DNA from: a virus
Virus record (IMG/VR): IMGVR_UViG_3300044701_003572
Coordinates: 1 to 64,000 of that record
Strand: one strand, 5' to 3'
DNA length: 64,000 nt
Shown in pieces: positions 50,151-58,607 of the stretch. The notes beneath the pieces were generated by a model. It ran no database searches and had not been told where the DNA came from. It saw only the letters and a program-made list of their open reading frames with translations. Made by a program: the position numbers and the translations under genes. Within the stretch, counting starts at the first letter, position 1; the number at the start of each line of letters is the position of its first letter.

Positions 50151-50939
50151 TCAGCACCAGTTGTCAACAACAAACTTGTCTCTAACGTCTTGAGGTTTTG
50201 GATCACCGTGGAATACTGCCACGCAGCATTCTGGACTTATATTGAGATTATCCTGAGTGTCTTTAAAAAATCGTTTACCCTTTTCATAGATCAGCTCTTC
50301 TCTTTTTCGTATTTCCCACTTGTAACTTAATATCCAATCGGTGGGCCAATATTTGATTTTATTGAAACTTACTTTATAGATCCAATCTTGGTCACCCTGC
50401 AATCTTTGAGCCTCAGATGGGTTAACCATAAATTTTTCATATATTTCTGTTTGGGAACCGTGTCTCCAAGACATCACAGAACTGTTAACAATTTTCCAAT
50501 TGTTATAAAATTTTCTATTAAAATCTTGTATACCGTAAAAACCGTTACCTAAATTTGTCACTAACTTATTGATGTTAGCGTGTATTACAACATCCAAATC
50601 AAAATATAAGATTCTACCGTGTACCGGTAATCGAGAATCGAACATATGAACTTTGTGCCACCAAAGTTTTTTATAAGGACCTGTTGGTTGATAGATGTTT
50701 CTAACTCCGTCAATTGTGTGACGATCGTCAGTTAGACAAACAAATTCATAGGGAACAGTAAGATGTCTTGCGACCATGTTGCGGAGACGTTCAACATATT
50801 CTCTACCGTATCGTGTACCAAATCTCACACAGAGAACGGTGACTTTATCATCTTCAGCTGAAATTACAGATTGTTGATTAAATTTTTCTGCACGTTTTTC
50901 CGCTTTAAGACGTCTACGTTCTTCTTTTGACAATTCCAT
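50151..50939 (-). CDS. GT-A type glycosyltransferase
   Basis: A 262-residue enzyme with a DxD motif in YFDLDVVI near 118, preceded by [14 protein letters not shown] as in family 8-like and other retaining enzymes, and ending [11 protein letters not shown] basic coil ([17 protein letters not shown]) precedes the domain. It overlaps the kdsA gene by 26 bases, so surface glycan transfer (Kdo or another LPS sugar) is a fair hypothesis. Donor and acceptor unknown. Confidence 0.8.
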   Translation of the reverse strand: MELSKEERRRLKAEKRAEKFNQQSVISAEDDKVTVLCVRFGTRYGREYVERLRNMVARHLTVPYEFVCLTDDRHTIDGVRNIYQPTGPYKKLWWHKVHMFDSRLPVHGRILYFDLDVVIHANINKLVTNLGNGFYGIQDFNRKFYNNWKIVNSSVMSWRHGSQTEIYEKFMVNPSEAQRLQGDQDWIYKVSFNKIKYWPTDWILSYKWEIRKREELIYEKGKRFFKDTQDNLNISPECCVAVFHGDPKPQDVRDKFVVDNWC

Positions 50940-51744
50940 CGATAGCCACCAATTCTTCTAATAGTTCTTTTAATTTATCTAGACGAACCATATTTGGACC
51001 GTCGCTTGGAGCATTGTCTGGATTTTCGTGAGTTTCGATAAAAACTCCAGCAACACAACCTGTAGCTACAGCAGCTCTCGCCAGGTAGGGTACCATGGTC
51101 CGATCTCCACCAGATCGTTCTCCCATTCCTCCAGGTTGCTGTACACTATGAGTGGCATCAAAGACCACTGGATACCCGGTGCTTGCCATAATAGGCAAAC
51201 TGCGCATATCCACAACAAGATTGTTATATCCATGGGTGTATCCTCTTTCGCATAACATAACTCGATCATTCCCGGTAGATGCTATTTTTTCTGCGACATT
51301 TTTCATGTCGTGCGGTGCTAAGAATTGTCCCTTCTTAACATTAACAGCCTTACCGGTACTACCTGCTGCTAGTAGCAAGTCAGTTTGTCTACATAAAAAA
51401 GCTGGTATCTGTAACACATCTGTGCCAGCACTGGCAACTAACTCTGCCTGCCAGCACTCATGAATATCAGTCAATATAGGCATACCAAAAAGATGTTTAA
51501 CAGAATTTAATATTTGTAAACCCTTTTCTAATCCGACACCTCTTTTAGTGTTTATACTGGATCTGTTAGCTTTATCGAAACTGCTTTTATAGATCAAACC
51601 AATATTAAGATCATCGCAGATTTCTTTAATTGATCCTGCTGTTTGATGAGCATGATCTTGACTTTCTATTTGACAAGGGCCAGCGATTAAAAATATTTTG
51701 TTCTTATTGCTGATCTCTACGTGGTTGATTGAAAATGTATGCAT
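50914..51744 (-). CDS. kdsA: 3-deoxy-D-manno-octulosonate 8-phosphate synthase (KdsA)
   Basis: Joins phosphoenolpyruvate with arabinose 5-phosphate to make Kdo-8-phosphate, the first Kdo step of LPS. Motifs: IAGPCQIES near 19-27, [12 protein letters not shown] near 52-63, LTDIHE near 94 and [12 protein letters not shown] near 196-207. 276 residues is full length. The Cys in IAGPC matches the metal-dependent type; the remainder of the metal site (His, Glu, Asp) also seems present. It is coupled to a glycosyltransferase. Function in phage infection: remodelling host LPS, by inference. Confidence 0.94.
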   Translation of the reverse strand: MHTFSINHVEISNKNKIFLIAGPCQIESQDHAHQTAGSIKEICDDLNIGLIYKSSFDKANRSSINTKRGVGLEKGLQILNSVKHLFGMPILTDIHECWQAELVASAGTDVLQIPAFLCRQTDLLLAAGSTGKAVNVKKGQFLAPHDMKNVAEKIASTGNDRVMLCERGYTHGYNNLVVDMRSLPIMASTGYPVVFDATHSVQQPGGMGERSGGDRTMVPYLARAAVATGCVAGVFIETHENPDNAPSDGPNMVRLDKLKELLEELVAIDGIVKRRT

Positions 51745-51749
51745 ATTAT

Positions 51750-51757
51750 TATTTACC
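51750..51757 (-). promoter_or_regulatory. Late-type element GGTAAATA before kdsA
   Basis: Minus-strand GGTAAATA six bases before the kdsA ATG. Overlaps the end of the 51753 gene. The short spacing makes promoter use uncertain. Confidence 0.3.
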
Positions 51758-51944
51758 AGTGTCTAATGACATTGGCAATAATGAACAGGCAAGTAACTAC
51801 GTGGATAACTACCCAAAAAGTTTTTAGAAACAAAGCTATTCTAGCTTCTCGAATAGTGAGAATAGGCACATCTGGCCTATCCTCGTCAGTTCTGCCCATT
51901 AAATGGCCAGTAGCCCTAGCCCAGATTTTTTCTAAACTGTTCAT
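51753..51944 (-). CDS. Small membrane protein (63 aa)
   Basis: N-terminal soluble half ([20 protein letters not shown]) and a hydrophobic C-terminal half ([22 protein letters not shown]). A tail-anchored inner membrane protein by this layout. It overlaps the queD end by four bases. Proteins with the same opening occur in other T4-like marine phages. Role unknown. Confidence 0.7.
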   Translation of the reverse strand: MNSLEKIWARATGHLMGRTDEDRPDVPILTIREARIALFLKTFWVVIHVVTCLFIIANVIRHW

Positions 51945-52468
51945 CCCTCGTACACTGCCGAGTTTCCTGCGTGTTCAAATACTTCGGCGGATTTTAGTCT
52001 AACACCTTGTCCGACTGGATAACGTGCTTCAAATACACGACCATCCGGATGCGTCCAACCGCGACCTTCTTGATAAGCAGTTAAAATTTCATTCATAGTT
52101 TTGTAAACTAATTCAGCGAACATTTCACAGCCAACACCGTCTACAATACGTAGATCGATGATGCCCATGTTTTTAAATCCGCCTTGGATTTTGTTTAGTT
52201 CTACAAATGTGCCGCGTTCCGGATCGTCTTTGCCGATGACCATAGTATGATCAAACTGCCATTCGCTCCATTCTTTAAAAGCTTTAAGTCCGCCAAAGTC
52301 CATGACCCAATTCCGATCATCTAAGGTTTCAGATTCAAAGATTAGTTTGATGCCAATGGAATAACCATGTAGCAGTGAGCAATGGCTGTGTGTTGAACGC
52401 CATTGTCTAAAACAGCATGACAGGCCTCTGTCGTTACCGTAAGTTTTTGTTGAAAGATATTTCGCCAT
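51941..52468 (-). CDS. queD: QueD (6-carboxy-tetrahydropterin synthase)
   Basis: Makes 6-carboxy-tetrahydropterin from the FolE product on the way to preQ0. I use the ATG at 52468 (MAKYLSTKTYG); earlier starts add a sequence not typical of QueD. HSHCSLLHGY at 27-36 is the zinc and catalytic Cys region; the usual HGH is HGY here, so the third zinc ligand is altered. WVMDFGGLKAF and QFDHTMV match QueD strands, and CEMFAELVY the later helix. 175 residues, longer than E. coli QueD (121) by an insert near 80-95 and a C-terminal extension. Confidence 0.83.
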   Translation of the reverse strand: MAKYLSTKTYGNDRGLSCCFRQWRSTHSHCSLLHGYSIGIKLIFESETLDDRNWVMDFGGLKAFKEWSEWQFDHTMVIGKDDPERGTFVELNKIQGGFKNMGIIDLRIVDGVGCEMFAELVYKTMNEILTAYQEGRGWTHPDGRVFEARYPVGQGVRLKSAEVFEHAGNSAVYEG

Positions 52469-52519
52469 CTCTTGCCTCCTATAAAATGCATAAGCGAGTA
52501 AGTTTGATGACACGCAGAG

Positions 52520-52527
52520 TATTTAAA
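52520..52527 (-). promoter_or_regulatory. Late-type element TTTAAATA upstream of queD
   Basis: Minus-strand TTTAAATA 52 bases before the chosen queD ATG, in the gap after the 52564 gene. Weaker match than NATAAATA. Confidence 0.3.
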
Positions 52528-52563
52528 GAGGGGTGAGCGTCATAGAAGTCCTCTATATGTATA

Positions 52564-53211
52564 TTACACGATATTTAGCTGAAGTGCAAGACCTTGATCG
52601 ATATTCTTGAAATTCTCTATCTCCATAAAAGAAACATTGTCTAAAATCCACTCTTTAGGCATTTTCCAATCTTTATAATTGACAATGATATATTCTTTAT
52701 GGGTATGATGTTTGAACGTTTCGGATATTTGATAGATCCAAAAACTAGGATCTACTGGTAAAGAATCGGTACTGTTATAATTTTTTGTACCTTTATAGAT
52801 ATTATTAAATTTGTTATTAGTTGAATAAAGATCAAAACCTATGAGATAGATTTGATCATGATCTAATAAACTGGCTACTAATATTGCATACGGACCGCTG
52901 CCCCAATGTTCAGGGTTATCTCTTTTGATATTGCCATTTGTAGGCACTGCAGGAAGTTGACATATATTTTTATTTTTTTGTATCTTTTTGAAAGATTTAT
53001 AAAATCTTTCTCTTACATATATTTTTGTTGATAGATTGTTTTTATTTTCTAATGACTCAAAGACCATTCGATGATCGCAACAAATTAGATGATCGACAGT
53101 AATATCTCTGTGTATAGCGTTGCAACCTACTATCGGATATATCTTCTTGAGATTGTCGATATCAACGGCTGACCTGCTTTCGCCGTTGCCTAAAACTATT
53201 ACCGAGTTCAC
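52564..53211 (-). CDS. MptE/DUF115-like glycan-pathway protein (215 aa)
   Basis: A Rossmann-type protein with VLGNGESRSAVD at the start, VGCNAIHRDITVDHLICCDH in the middle and GSGPYAILVASLL then IYLIGFDLYS toward the end. This signature belongs to a group including MptE-like/DUF115 proteins and phage sialyltransferase-like enzymes. It probably transfers a sugar or phospho-sugar, close to kdsA and a glycosyltransferase. Substrate unknown. Confidence 0.68.
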   Translation of the reverse strand: MNSVIVLGNGESRSAVDIDNLKKIYPIVGCNAIHRDITVDHLICCDHRMVFESLENKNNLSTKIYVRERFYKSFKKIQKNKNICQLPAVPTNGNIKRDNPEHWGSGPYAILVASLLDHDQIYLIGFDLYSTNNKFNNIYKGTKNYNSTDSLPVDPSFWIYQISETFKHHTHKEYIIVNYKDWKMPKEWILDNVSFMEIENFKNIDQGLALQLNIV

Positions 53212-54365
53212 AGTGTAGGTTTAATATCACCAAATGGTAACCATATCCCGGGTGCGCCTGCAGAAATACAGACCCAGCCAATATAAGATCCGGGTCTTGG
53301 TTCAGTGTTCCAGACCACGTCCCCTTTATTGTAATTGCCGCTGCTAGGAAATCTTTCTCCGTATTGATGTAATCTGTCGTCGAACTTTATAGATCCCTGA
53401 ACGTGTAATGCAGCACGATCGTCGGGATTTTTAGCACCGATAGATAATTTGCCATGAACAAAAACTTTACTTGGAAATTGATTTTGATTACCAAGAATTA
53501 TATCGCCGTTTGGTTGTACGGTAATTCTAGCTGTGTTATCAGTAACGATGTCGAAAGGTAAACTTGCGTAAGTTCCTACGATACCTCTGGTCTGATCTTT
53601 AGTGCCTAACAATACTTCAACACCATCTTCCATTACAGATAAAGCGGCATTGGGTTCTTCGGTTCCTAGACCTAACCTATTACTATTAGAACTATAAACA
53701 ATATACTGATCGATTATTACATCACCGTCTACTATTAAACCTTTTAATCTTCCTAGCTCTCGGAGAGAACTTTTAGTCACTGAGTTACCTAATTCATTAG
53801 GAGCCAATACAGGAACTCCATTAATAGCGTAATGTTTGTCTTTGTGGATATCGATTATTTCTGTACTGAAGAATCTATCAGGATATGGTTTGTAAACAAA
53901 TTGTTTAGCATAGCCTTCACCGATCCACCAAAGTCCTTTGTTTTCTAAAGACTCAGTTTCAGTTTTTTTAAACTCTAAAGAAGCAGACCTTTCTATTCTA
54001 GTATCTGATAAAATTTCAGTTACTTCAATAGTTGCTGCTTTGAGATGCCCACTGATAGTTAGATTTTTGGCTGTTATATTCTCGGAAACATTGAGGTTTC
54101 CTTGTAATGTGCCTACACTTAAAACGTCGATTTTAATACCGTCGTTGCCTACTACTAGCTTAGTAGAAGTAGCATCATCTTTAATACCTAGGCTAGAAAA
54201 TGCAGTTATTGTTCCGCCCGTTATATGATCTCCGCTTAGACCTCTTTTCGGTATCGATTTAACGATATCGTTAAAGTCAAAAACAGGTTTGGTGTTATTG
54301 GCCAGGTCTTTTAGAGCTGTGCCAAGGTATGCGATTGCTTTATCTAGATTGTTTTGGTCTGTCAT
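53208..54365 (-). CDS. Fibre protein (385 aa)
   Basis: Long beta-rich fibre-type protein. Repeated short units such as LVVGNDGIKIDVLSVG and LTISGHLKAATIEV form a stacked shaft. The C-terminal end, VVWNTEPRPGSYIGWVCISAG, resembles the CBM-like ends of the 31.5 kb protein. It overlaps the MptE-like gene by four bases and follows an AATAAATA element. Probably an additional tail fibre or adaptor. Confidence 0.75.
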   Translation of the reverse strand: MTDQNNLDKAIAYLGTALKDLANNTKPVFDFNDIVKSIPKRGLSGDHITGGTITAFSSLGIKDDATSTKLVVGNDGIKIDVLSVGTLQGNLNVSENITAKNLTISGHLKAATIEVTEILSDTRIERSASLEFKKTETESLENKGLWWIGEGYAKQFVYKPYPDRFFSTEIIDIHKDKHYAINGVPVLAPNELGNSVTKSSLRELGRLKGLIVDGDVIIDQYIVYSSNSNRLGLGTEEPNAALSVMEDGVEVLLGTKDQTRGIVGTYASLPFDIVTDNTARITVQPNGDIILGNQNQFPSKVFVHGKLSIGAKNPDDRAALHVQGSIKFDDRLHQYGERFPSSGNYNKGDVVWNTEPRPGSYIGWVCISAGAPGIWLPFGDIKPTL

Positions 54366-54372
54366 AGTCTAG

Positions 54373-54380
54373 TATTTATT
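54373..54380 (-). promoter_or_regulatory. Late-type promoter element AATAAATA
   Basis: Minus-strand AATAAATA eight bases before the ATG at 54365. A classical late match, but placed very close to the start. Confidence 0.4.
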
Positions 54381-54407
54381 TAGAACTATGACAGATCAAG
54401 AATTGAA

Positions 54408-55595
54408 TTACAAAGTTTTAAGTAGAATTGTATCTTCGTTGATGCGACCGTTGAGCTTGATATCTACTGCTTTAATGTCCTCTAAGAACTTACGCAGGGC
54501 TACTTTACCTGCCGCTTTGAACTCTTTGAGTTGCTCTTCGGGCTTGCGCAAGGTCTTCTGCACAGATCGATTTTCGTCAAAACCCGTGATAGAAGTACCC
54601 TTAACTCCGAGCTCACCAAATTCGCTGGTAACATATTTGCCTAACTTACGGGTCTTGATATTGAAGATCCATAGTTCTTTGGCACCCACGATATCTGCAG
54701 GGCTAATAGAAACCAGTTTGAGCTTATCATCTTGCTTCAAATATTTGAGCTTTTCGACGATCTTCTCTACGGGTTTAGACTTCTTAGCACGTGGCTTACG
54801 ATTAACTTTGGCTTCCTGCATCAGCATATCGCAGGCCGACAGTATTTCTTGATAGAAGGTTACGATTTTTTTGACCTGTGCTTTGCTTAGGTGACGATAG
54901 GCTTCTTTGAGCTGTTCGCATTTACCTTCTTGAAGCTCTAGATATTCGTTATATTGGCGCTGATAATAATCTTTAATGATGCGAGCGTGAGCAGCCTTGG
55001 TCTGTTTTCCACGCAGAAGATTAAGTACCTTAAATGCTTTAGGATCAAAAGCTTCGGGATCTTGACTAAATGATTCGATAGTGTCCTCGATCTCTTCGGT
55101 CATTACAAAGGTAGCTTCGCGAACACGTTCTTGGATAGTTATCTGAGGTACAGCAGCCTTTTCCTCAGTAACTTCTGGTTCGTAGTCGTCTTTGCCTTCT
55201 TCGATAATTTTAGAAATCTGTTCCCCTAGCCATTGAGCGGTATTTCTGCCTTCATTAAAGTCTGCTCGAACTGGAGGCATTCCTCTGAGAAGATTAGCAG
55301 CTATAGCTCCCATAGTTCCGCCGCAACGAAAGTCTTTGGTATCTTTAAAGGCTTTAACTTGGTCCTTAGTATAACCATTAACTCCCATCCAATTGATTAC
55401 TTTAGGTTTAAGATCTCTCCCGCTAAACTCTACACGATAGTAATCCATTGATCGACGAAAGTGCATATAAAACTCGTCCGTGGACATAGTTTCGTATCCG
55501 TCCCATTTTGGACTTAGATCGCGCTTTGAATTTGCACGATGTGCCGCTACGTCTTTAGCGGTAACACGAGTCTTAGTAGAGAGTTTGGCCATCAA
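54408..55595 (-). CDS. Conserved unknown protein with basic helical middle (395 aa)
   Basis: N-terminal domain has DGYETMSTDEFYMHFRRSM and INWMGVNGYTKDQV; the middle is a long charged helical region with Lys runs (KVNRKPRAKKSKPVEKIVEK), the end a small alpha/beta domain (KELWIFNIKTRKLGKYV). The protein starts MMAKLSTKTRVTAKDVAAHR. It is widespread in marine T4-like phages as an unknown. Size and charge allow a DNA- or RNA-binding or a scaffold role. Confidence 0.72.
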   Translation of the reverse strand: MMAKLSTKTRVTAKDVAAHRANSKRDLSPKWDGYETMSTDEFYMHFRRSMDYYRVEFSGRDLKPKVINWMGVNGYTKDQVKAFKDTKDFRCGGTMGAIAANLLRGMPPVRADFNEGRNTAQWLGEQISKIIEEGKDDYEPEVTEEKAAVPQITIQERVREATFVMTEEIEDTIESFSQDPEAFDPKAFKVLNLLRGKQTKAAHARIIKDYYQRQYNEYLELQEGKCEQLKEAYRHLSKAQVKKIVTFYQEILSACDMLMQEAKVNRKPRAKKSKPVEKIVEKLKYLKQDDKLKLVSISPADIVGAKELWIFNIKTRKLGKYVTSEFGELGVKGTSITGFDENRSVQKTLRKPEEQLKEFKAAGKVALRKFLEDIKAVDIKLNGRINEDTILLKTL

Positions 55596-55641
55596 TTGCT
55601 CCTAGTGTTTAACAGTATGTATATATTATAATGCCAATCTG

Positions 55642-55830
55642 TCATGCTGTCAACCGTTCGATTTCTTCATAGTCGCCGTCGGCAGTTTCTCTAAATACTT
55701 TGGAAACTTCTGCACCTTCATTAATGGCTTTTTTGGCTAATTGAATAGCCTCTTTACGACTTTTGGTTGTGTCAATAAGTTCTTCGTGTCCGTCAACTTC
55801 GGACCAGACCTCATAAAGTTCCCAGGTCAT
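55642..55830 (-). CDS. Small acidic protein (62 aa)
   Basis: One short alpha/beta unit: TWELYEVWSEVDGHEELI then RKEAIQLAKKAINEGAEV and VFRETADGDYEEIERL. No Cys or membrane part. A small regulatory or inhibitor-like protein by layout; no family known to me. Confidence 0.6.
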   Translation of the reverse strand: MTWELYEVWSEVDGHEELIDTTKSRKEAIQLAKKAINEGAEVSKVFRETADGDYEEIERLTA

Positions 55831-55855
55831 TTTAGTTTACTTTTCTCCTATTAGG

Positions 55856-56440
55856 TTAAACAAATTTAAGCCAATCTCCATCAGGCGCCACTGCCCAACC
55901 AAGACGTTGGAGATCATTCCGGATCTCGTCGGTTATAAGGCCTTCCGGCACATATCTGTTAACCATTTCTATTCTAGCCATTTGTTCTTCAGTGAGTTCT
56001 TTTGGCTCTTCGTCCGCCGGAGGATATATACCGATATCTCGAATACCAGAACAGTACCAATCGATGTAATCGCCTTTTTGTTGCATATCTGCGATTATGC
56101 CGCCCGCTGATCTCCAAGAGCAACCCCATTCTTCTTCTTTAAGAATAGGAATGATATCCATTTTAATAAAACCGTTGTTACACATAGCCGCATATAAATT
56201 CTGTGCATAGGCATCGTCAGCACGAACTTTCTCCAGAATCCAATCAGTGGTTAGGAGATCGTATTCCATATTGTTGATTCTGCTTTTGGGATCGTCGAAT
56301 TTACGCTTATGATCGTCGATTATTTTTTCAAACCAATCGATATAATCTTCGTTGACAGATTCACCTTTTTCTGCCTGACGGTTGACATAGCCCTCTTTTT
56401 GGAAGCTGTGTCGTTCAGGGCTTTTTGAAATCTTTGACAT
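55856..56440 (-). CDS. Unknown protein (194 aa)
   Basis: Acidic, mixed helical and aromatic: IDWFEKIIDDHKRKF, LLTTDWILEKVRADDAYA and EEEWGCSWRSAGGIIADM. Ends WAVAPDGDWLKFV. No motif recognised. It overlaps the next upstream gene by 26 bases, so both are probably one unit with the 56-58 kb genes. Confidence 0.65.
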   Translation of the reverse strand: MSKISKSPERHSFQKEGYVNRQAEKGESVNEDYIDWFEKIIDDHKRKFDDPKSRINNMEYDLLTTDWILEKVRADDAYAQNLYAAMCNNGFIKMDIIPILKEEEWGCSWRSAGGIIADMQQKGDYIDWYCSGIRDIGIYPPADEEPKELTEEQMARIEMVNRYVPEGLITDEIRNDLQRLGWAVAPDGDWLKFV

Positions 56441-56753
56441 CTTTAATTGCTGATTTTAAAGTTTCTGCATAGTTTAGAGCAGTCTGCTCATTCATTGTTA
56501 ATACAGTTTGATGTTCAAGATAGCCTTTAGCAAGTAAGGTCCAGATCTGTTTAAACCTATTCATAGACCACCAAGGTGATTTCACTGTGGCATAGATTGT
56601 AACAGTAATACCAACATCTTCGGCTTCGATCCAAAGATCGTGAGTGTGATCTTCTGAGCCGCAGTCACAGACCACATGATATGTTTTGGCATCACCCCAA
56701 TCATTCTTTTTAAGAATACCCTCCGCCGGTGTCTGTAATTCCATATTAATCAT
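56415..56753 (-). CDS. Unknown protein (112 aa)
   Basis: Start taken at the ATG at 56753 (MINMELQTPAEG), overlapping the stop of the upstream gene; a longer frame to 56819 lies mostly inside it. Cys pair VCDCGSEDHTHD near 30 could hold zinc with the His residues. The middle is beta (VGITVTIYATV), then helices. No family recognised. Confidence 0.6.
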   Translation of the reverse strand: MINMELQTPAEGILKKNDWGDAKTYHVVCDCGSEDHTHDLWIEAEDVGITVTIYATVKSPWWSMNRFKQIWTLLAKGYLEHQTVLTMNEQTALNYAETLKSAIKDVKDFKKP

Positions 56754-56970
56754 TAAATGTTTTAACTTGATCTCGTTGGTCGTAAATGCTTTTGACCATT
56801 CGTTGATAATCTTCTTCACTCATACAGGTTCTATATAGACTCAGCGCCTGTATAGCCATTATACCTGCTATTTCCATAGCATCATATTCTTCTAACATCA
56901 CACCGGTGAATTGAAGATATTTTGCATACAGGTCTTCTGTACTGTGTTTATAATTATCAAGCAAGCTCAT
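56746..56970 (-). CDS. Small helical protein (74 aa)
   Basis: Nearly all helical: LLDNYKHSTEDLYAKYLQF, LEEYDAMEIAGIMAIQAL and EEDYQRMVKSIYDQR. The stop overlaps the next gene start, and the start lies two bases from the Trp-rich gene. Short unknown of the T4-like phage kind. Confidence 0.65.
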   Translation of the reverse strand: MSLLDNYKHSTEDLYAKYLQFTGVMLEEYDAMEIAGIMAIQALSLYRTCMSEEDYQRMVKSIYDQRDQVKTFND

Positions 56971-56972
56971 TA

Positions 56973-57791
56973 TTATGTCCAGAGTGATTGACGTATCTTG
57001 ATTAAACGAATCATCATTTCTTCGTCTTCTTGTTCGTATTTTGCTTCCAACTCACGACTCTTGTCAAGAGCAGTCTTACACATTTCTGCTTCTTCTGGAG
57101 TTTTATCTTCCATATCAAGGAGGTGATATCCTTTTTCGCGACGCATATCGCAGTAGGCACTCCAACCGCTAGCGTCATAAACATCGGGGCGATTTGGGTA
57201 GATTTCTTTCCACCAGGTGTAAAGCTCTAAGATTTCTTTAGCAGCCTTAGCCTGATGAGTAGGATCTTCTTGTTCGCCTTCTTCGATGAAATCTTTATTG
57301 GTAAGAGTCATTGCCCATTTTAGATGAGCGACGCCTGCTTCTGGACAGCGCCAAGTTCTCCAACGTAGCCAACCACTGCGCCACCAAGGCGGAGAATACT
57401 TTTTACGTGCTTCATCGTCCCACATACAGGTATGCCAGGCCTGTTCTACTTCAACAAAATCAACAAGCTCATTAAACAAACATGGAAGAAAACGGTTGCC
57501 AACATCACGCCACTCGCCGCGAGGAATATCGCTTGGATGAGCAGTAAGAGCGTGGGTTTTAGTGATCCAGCGATTGTTGATATAGTAGCGTACATCATTG
57601 ATCCTTTCAGGAATGTAACACCAAACATCTTGAATTTTATCCAAACCTTCTTCAGCAATCCACCAACGGATCGGATATTTGTCTTTAGCAGCCTTCTCCC
57701 ATTCGTGCCATTCTTTTCCAGTACCGCACTTTAACTTAGTAGTGCCACGAATCCAATCAGCAAATGGTGAACAAGTCCAATAATTTCTCAT
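56973..57791 (-). CDS. Tryptophan-rich unknown protein (272 aa)
   Basis: 21 of 272 residues are Trp (about 8%, six times the usual level), many in clusters such as SPPWWRSGWLRWRTWRC and YTWWKEIYP. The fold looks soluble and alpha/beta. The protein is probably conserved in related phages, with the Trp pattern suggesting binding to sugars, aromatic bases or proteins. No catalytic motif identified. A TATAAT box upstream at 57819 may start its operon. Confidence 0.7.
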   Translation of the reverse strand: MRNYWTCSPFADWIRGTTKLKCGTGKEWHEWEKAAKDKYPIRWWIAEEGLDKIQDVWCYIPERINDVRYYINNRWITKTHALTAHPSDIPRGEWRDVGNRFLPCLFNELVDFVEVEQAWHTCMWDDEARKKYSPPWWRSGWLRWRTWRCPEAGVAHLKWAMTLTNKDFIEEGEQEDPTHQAKAAKEILELYTWWKEIYPNRPDVYDASGWSAYCDMRREKGYHLLDMEDKTPEEAEMCKTALDKSRELEAKYEQEDEEMMIRLIKIRQSLWT

Positions 57792-57818
57792 AATATATTC
57801 TTTCTGTCGAACATTTTA

Positions 57819-57824
57819 ATTATA
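57819..57824 (-). promoter_or_regulatory. Sigma-70-type -10 box TATAAT
   Basis: Minus-strand TATAAT 28 bases before the ATG at 57791 and directly after the terminator at 57834-57865. It is the natural start of the 54-57.8 kb operon. A clear -35 is not evident. Confidence 0.5.
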
Positions 57825-57833
57825 CGATCTTTT

Positions 57834-57865
57834 AAAAAACTCGTCAATAAGATTCTTTTTTGACG
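57834..57865 (-). terminator. Rho-independent terminator
   Basis: 6-bp stem CGTCAA/TTGACG with a 12-base loop, followed on the minus strand by AG and six T. It lies five bases after the 57870 stop. The stem is short, so strength is moderate. Confidence 0.6.
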
Positions 57866-57869
57866 TATT

Positions 57870-58223
57870 TTATTTTACAAGATGTTGGGACAGCACCATA
57901 CAAGCTAGCCAAATCCAAAGTGTGTTAAATCCTACCAATGTTGGTAGTAGTTTTTTATTACTGGCCCAAATTAATGTCATGCTAGTGGCCAGTGCTACAA
58001 AATATAATTGCCAAATTTGTATTCCAAATATCAAACCTGGAACGATAATAGACGCTTTAGCTAACCAACTAGCAGCTTCTATGATATTGTAGTTTGTCCA
58101 ATAAGATCTAGTGAACCACATCTTGTAGCAGTTTACAACATTTTTCCATCCTGTAAAAGAATATATCAAGGATGTGCAAAAAATAAAAGCTAAAAATGCG
58201 AATAGGATTTGATCTGCGTTCAT
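57870..58223 (-). CDS. Membrane protein (117 aa)
   Basis: Hydrophobic segments at about 5-24 (ILFAFLAFIFCTSLIYSF), 50-66 (WLAKASIIVPGLIFGI), 68-86 (LYFVALATSMTLIWA) and 93-111 (TLVGFNTLWIWLACMVL). No motif. It lies one base after the 58224 gene, last before the terminator. Unknown role in the host membrane. Confidence 0.68.
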   Translation of the reverse strand: MNADQILFAFLAFIFCTSLIYSFTGWKNVVNCYKMWFTRSYWTNYNIIEAASWLAKASIIVPGLIFGIQIWQLYFVALATSMTLIWASNKKLLPTLVGFNTLWIWLACMVLSQHLVK

Positions 58224-58607
58224 TTAAAATCTCTTTTGATATCCAGCCATATTTAACATTATAGAGTACTGCTCGTAGGATTTTTGGACAGCAGGATTAG
58301 TGTTACGATAAAAAGATTCTTCTCGCTCCTTGTCCATAAGAGTTTGAAATAGATCAACTTCGCTTCTAGTATGATGTTGCCATTTGAAAAACTTACGTTC
58401 TAACTCTATCAGTGTTCGTAGGCGACTTTCCGGAATCTCTAAAGTGATTACTTTTTCGGTTTCGTATTCTACAATATCATTACGAATAATATCAGCACGT
58501 TCGGGGTCTGTAAAAAATCTAGGAGGATGATACCGTGCCCTACGCTTTTGATCGTTTAGGACACGTACCTCATAATTTTCACAAAACTGAGAAACTTCTT
58601 TATCCAT
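58224..58607 (-). CDS. Unknown protein (127 aa)
   Basis: Charged and partly helical: FCENYEVRVLNDQKRRAR, YETEKVITLEIPESRL and LIELERKFFKWQHHTR. Overlaps the thyX gene by eight bases. A conserved-type small protein without recognised motif; its coupling to thyX suggests joint expression. Confidence 0.65.
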   Translation of the reverse strand: MDKEVSQFCENYEVRVLNDQKRRARYHPPRFFTDPERADIIRNDIVEYETEKVITLEIPESRLRTLIELERKFFKWQHHTRSEVDLFQTLMDKEREESFYRNTNPAVQKSYEQYSIMLNMAGYQKRF

